Notes under the pieces: generated by a model | What the model was told of the DNA's origin: nothing | Database searches by the model: none | Seen by the model: only the letters and a program-made list of their open reading frames with translations | Made by a program: the position numbers and the translations under genes | NCBI GenBank assembly: GCA_039029315.1 | Contig: JBCCGK010000004.1 | Coordinates: forward strand, 62,001-126,000 | Length of the DNA: 64,000 nt | Origin: JBCCCJ01 sp039029315 | Lineage (GTDB): Bacteria; Bacteroidota; Bacteroidia; J057 | Direction: 5' to 3' | Part shown: positions 62,633-64,000 of the stretch, in pieces | How the letters are laid out: each line of letters begins with the position of its first letter | Position numbering within the stretch: position 1 is the first letter of the stretch

Positions 62633-64000
62633 TCATTTCAGAACTGGAAGCCGGATCTGGGAAGGATATGTCCTGGAGTGATGGATCTGATTGTTTGCCA
62701 CCACTCCTTCCGATTCATCAAAGTTGTTTCCTCCCGTATTGAGGTTGCGGGTAAAACGAGGAAAATTACTACTGGCAATTTCGATTCTGATTCGGTGGCC
62801 TTTGGCAAAATAATTACTGGTAGACATGGCAGACATGTTCAATTGATATACTGCTCCTTCCTCCATAAACACTTCCTTGTCATAGCCTTCCCGATACCTT
62901 GCCCGCTGAATCGTCTCATCCAGATTATAGGCTCGTCCATCAGGATATACATCAATCAGTTTGATGGTAAAGTCTGTATCCCTGGCGTCTGATGAGACAT
63001 AGAGCGTACTTTCAATAAACCCGCTCACTTCTATGCCTTCTTCCAGGGGCTCAGAGGTATAGACCAGGATATCATGTCGAGTCTCCATCTGCTGCTGATC
63101 AAAAGCGCCCCCCTTCACGGCATTGCCTGTACAGCAAACATTGCCACCATAGGACGGAACTGGATTATGCGGATCATAAGCATAGGAATCAGGATTGTCT
63201 TTCTTGCCGGGAGATTCCATACTGAGTTTTCCATCCCCATAGAGACTATTCGCGCTTCCTTGACTGTGCAGAAAATAAGTCCTCATGCTTGCTTCCGCTG
63301 GTGGCCAAACGTCAGAAGATTGCCATTGATTCAAGCCCATTGTATAGTACTGAACCCTGGGTGTTTTTTCCAGAATCTGATTTTTCTCTCCTTTAAGCCA
63401 ATGATCAAACCATCCATAAATCAATCCATCATAATCCAGTCGTGCATCGCCCACATTCCGCTCTCCTACAATGGTATTCTCTGTGGCTCGGGTATATCGG
63501 CAGTGAAGGGTGGGGGCAATCACCAGATATTGATTATCAGCCACGTCCTTGTCCTCCATGCTTCTCACATGATTGAAGAGTGTCAGATTGGGACTGCTAG
63601 ACACATCATACCAGGAAACGAACCAAAAACTCGGCACACCAAATGGCATATCATCATGATATAAGCCGCCCTTATACCAATCAGGATCATTGGGTTTGCG
63701 GCGAATCATTTTTTCATAAATGCTGTTGGCACCATTGGCATGCTTGATGATATCTTCCACAGGTAGATGTGCCAATCCTTCTGACCAATCTACCTTGGGC
63801 ATCTCAGGCGCCATATCATAGAATCGCTGCAATCGCAACAGATCTTTTTGAGCAATGCCCTTTGGTAAGCGAGGCCGCATCACATCATGTTGGGTTCCAT
63901 ACAACCAGGCAGTAAACAGCATTTGTTGTGCTCCCCCTCTGTACCAATTGCCTTGTTCATAAAAATCGCCCACTCGTCCCACCCCTGCGCCAAATCCCAT
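62633..64000 (-). CDS. CocE/NonD-family hydrolase (X-Pro dipeptidyl-peptidase-like), 5' end missing
   Basis: At least 455 residues; the frame continues to the window edge. The visible part holds the C-terminal two thirds of a CocE/S15 hydrolase: the helical cap (about 40-120), a strand with the acid FDHWLKG, the LVIAPTLHCRYTR strand that may carry the catalytic His region, and the C-terminal jelly-roll (about 270-455: EVSGFIESTLYVSSDARDTDFTIKLIDVYPDG, RIEIASSNFPRFTRN). The nucleophile Ser (GxSYxG) would be upstream. Enzymes of this family cleave esters, beta-lactam-like amides or N-terminal X-Pro peptides. It is convergent with the SprB-repeat gene across the family C element. Confidence 0.9.
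   Translation of the reverse strand: MGFGAGVGRVGDFYEQGNWYRGGAQQMLFTAWLYGTQHDVMRPRLPKGIAQKDLLRLQRFYDMAPEMPKVDWSEGLAHLPVEDIIKHANGANSIYEKMIRRKPNDPDWYKGGLYHDDMPFGVPSFWFVSWYDVSSSPNLTLFNHVRSMEDKDVADNQYLVIAPTLHCRYTRATENTIVGERNVGDARLDYDGLIYGWFDHWLKGEKNQILEKTPRVQYYTMGLNQWQSSDVWPPAEASMRTYFLHSQGSANSLYGDGKLSMESPGKKDNPDSYAYDPHNPVPSYGGNVCCTGNAVKGGAFDQQQMETRHDILVYTSEPLEEGIEVSGFIESTLYVSSDARDTDFTIKLIDVYPDGRAYNLDETIQRARYREGYDKEVFMEEGAVYQLNMSAMSTSNYFAKGHRIRIEIASSNFPRFTRNLNTGGNNFDESEGVVANNQIHHSRTYPSQIRLPVLK

Noticed and set aside
1..64000. CRISPR arrays, tRNA or rRNA genes
   Set aside because: No regularly spaced direct repeats beyond the two-unit cluster at 11945-12014, and no cloverleaf or rRNA-like segments were found by eye.

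Overview
The window comes from the chromosome of a Bacteroidota bacterium, most plausibly a gliding, polymer-degrading marine or freshwater member such as the Saprospiria (lineage is inference). The evidence is convergent: three secreted proteins end in type A sorting domains of the type IX secretion system (T9SS), one ends in the gliding-motility-type (type B) C-terminal domain after seven SprB repeats, and there is a PorP/SprF-like barrel, two DUF5916 proteins, many lipoproteins, very few Shine-Dalgarno sequences and some -7 boxes of the Bacteroidota type TAnnTTTG. I see no tRNA, rRNA, CRISPR array or intact transposase.

Layout. 1-4032: a truncated GT-C-like membrane protein, then a bicupin / two-helix protein / sodium:solute symporter operon. 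4213-11350: two secreted T9SS cargo proteins on the minus strand (a beta-helix protein and a fibronectin-III plus lipase protein), followed by a gene-free kilobase with inverted and direct repeats. 12395-27865: accessory enzymes and surface proteins, including a TlpA-type lipoprotein, a MazG-like hydrolase, two DUF5916 paralogues around a small lipoprotein and an SGNH hydrolase, an EAD11-like membrane protein, a GH9 cellulase, a CpeT/CpcT-like lipoprotein and an alpha/beta-hydrolase. 27919-34320: a 2133-residue protein with the N-terminal style of extracellular contractile injection system (eCIS) cargo and candidate nucleotidyltransferase and PD-(D/E)XK domains. 34852-41108: housekeeping and envelope genes (WecG-like and WbaP-like glycosylation pair, a lone nuoE, carA, an ABC exporter). 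41442-42806: a second eCIS-cargo-like protein with a zinc-metallopeptidase HEIGH motif. 43017-52065: mixed small genes (DUF2490, DsbA-like, TlpA-like, membrane AraC regulator, ClpP-fold lipoprotein, CPBP protease, GNAT, sulfotransferase).

52160-58977: a minus-strand operon lipoprotein - PorP-like barrel - ECF sigma - anti-sigma, preceded by a compact structured transcription unit with a 19-codon ORF, a near-perfect Shine-Dalgarno sequence and an intrinsic terminator; diverging from it is a three-gene envelope operon. 59165-62365 encodes the SprB-repeat adhesin, and the window ends inside a CocE/NonD-type hydrolase.

The strongest leads are the two eCIS-cargo-like proteins (no eCIS structural genes lie here, so they would be unlinked effectors), the structured micro-ORF unit ahead of the PorP/sigma operon, and several families of small non-autonomous terminal-inverted-repeat elements, three of which abut stop codons.
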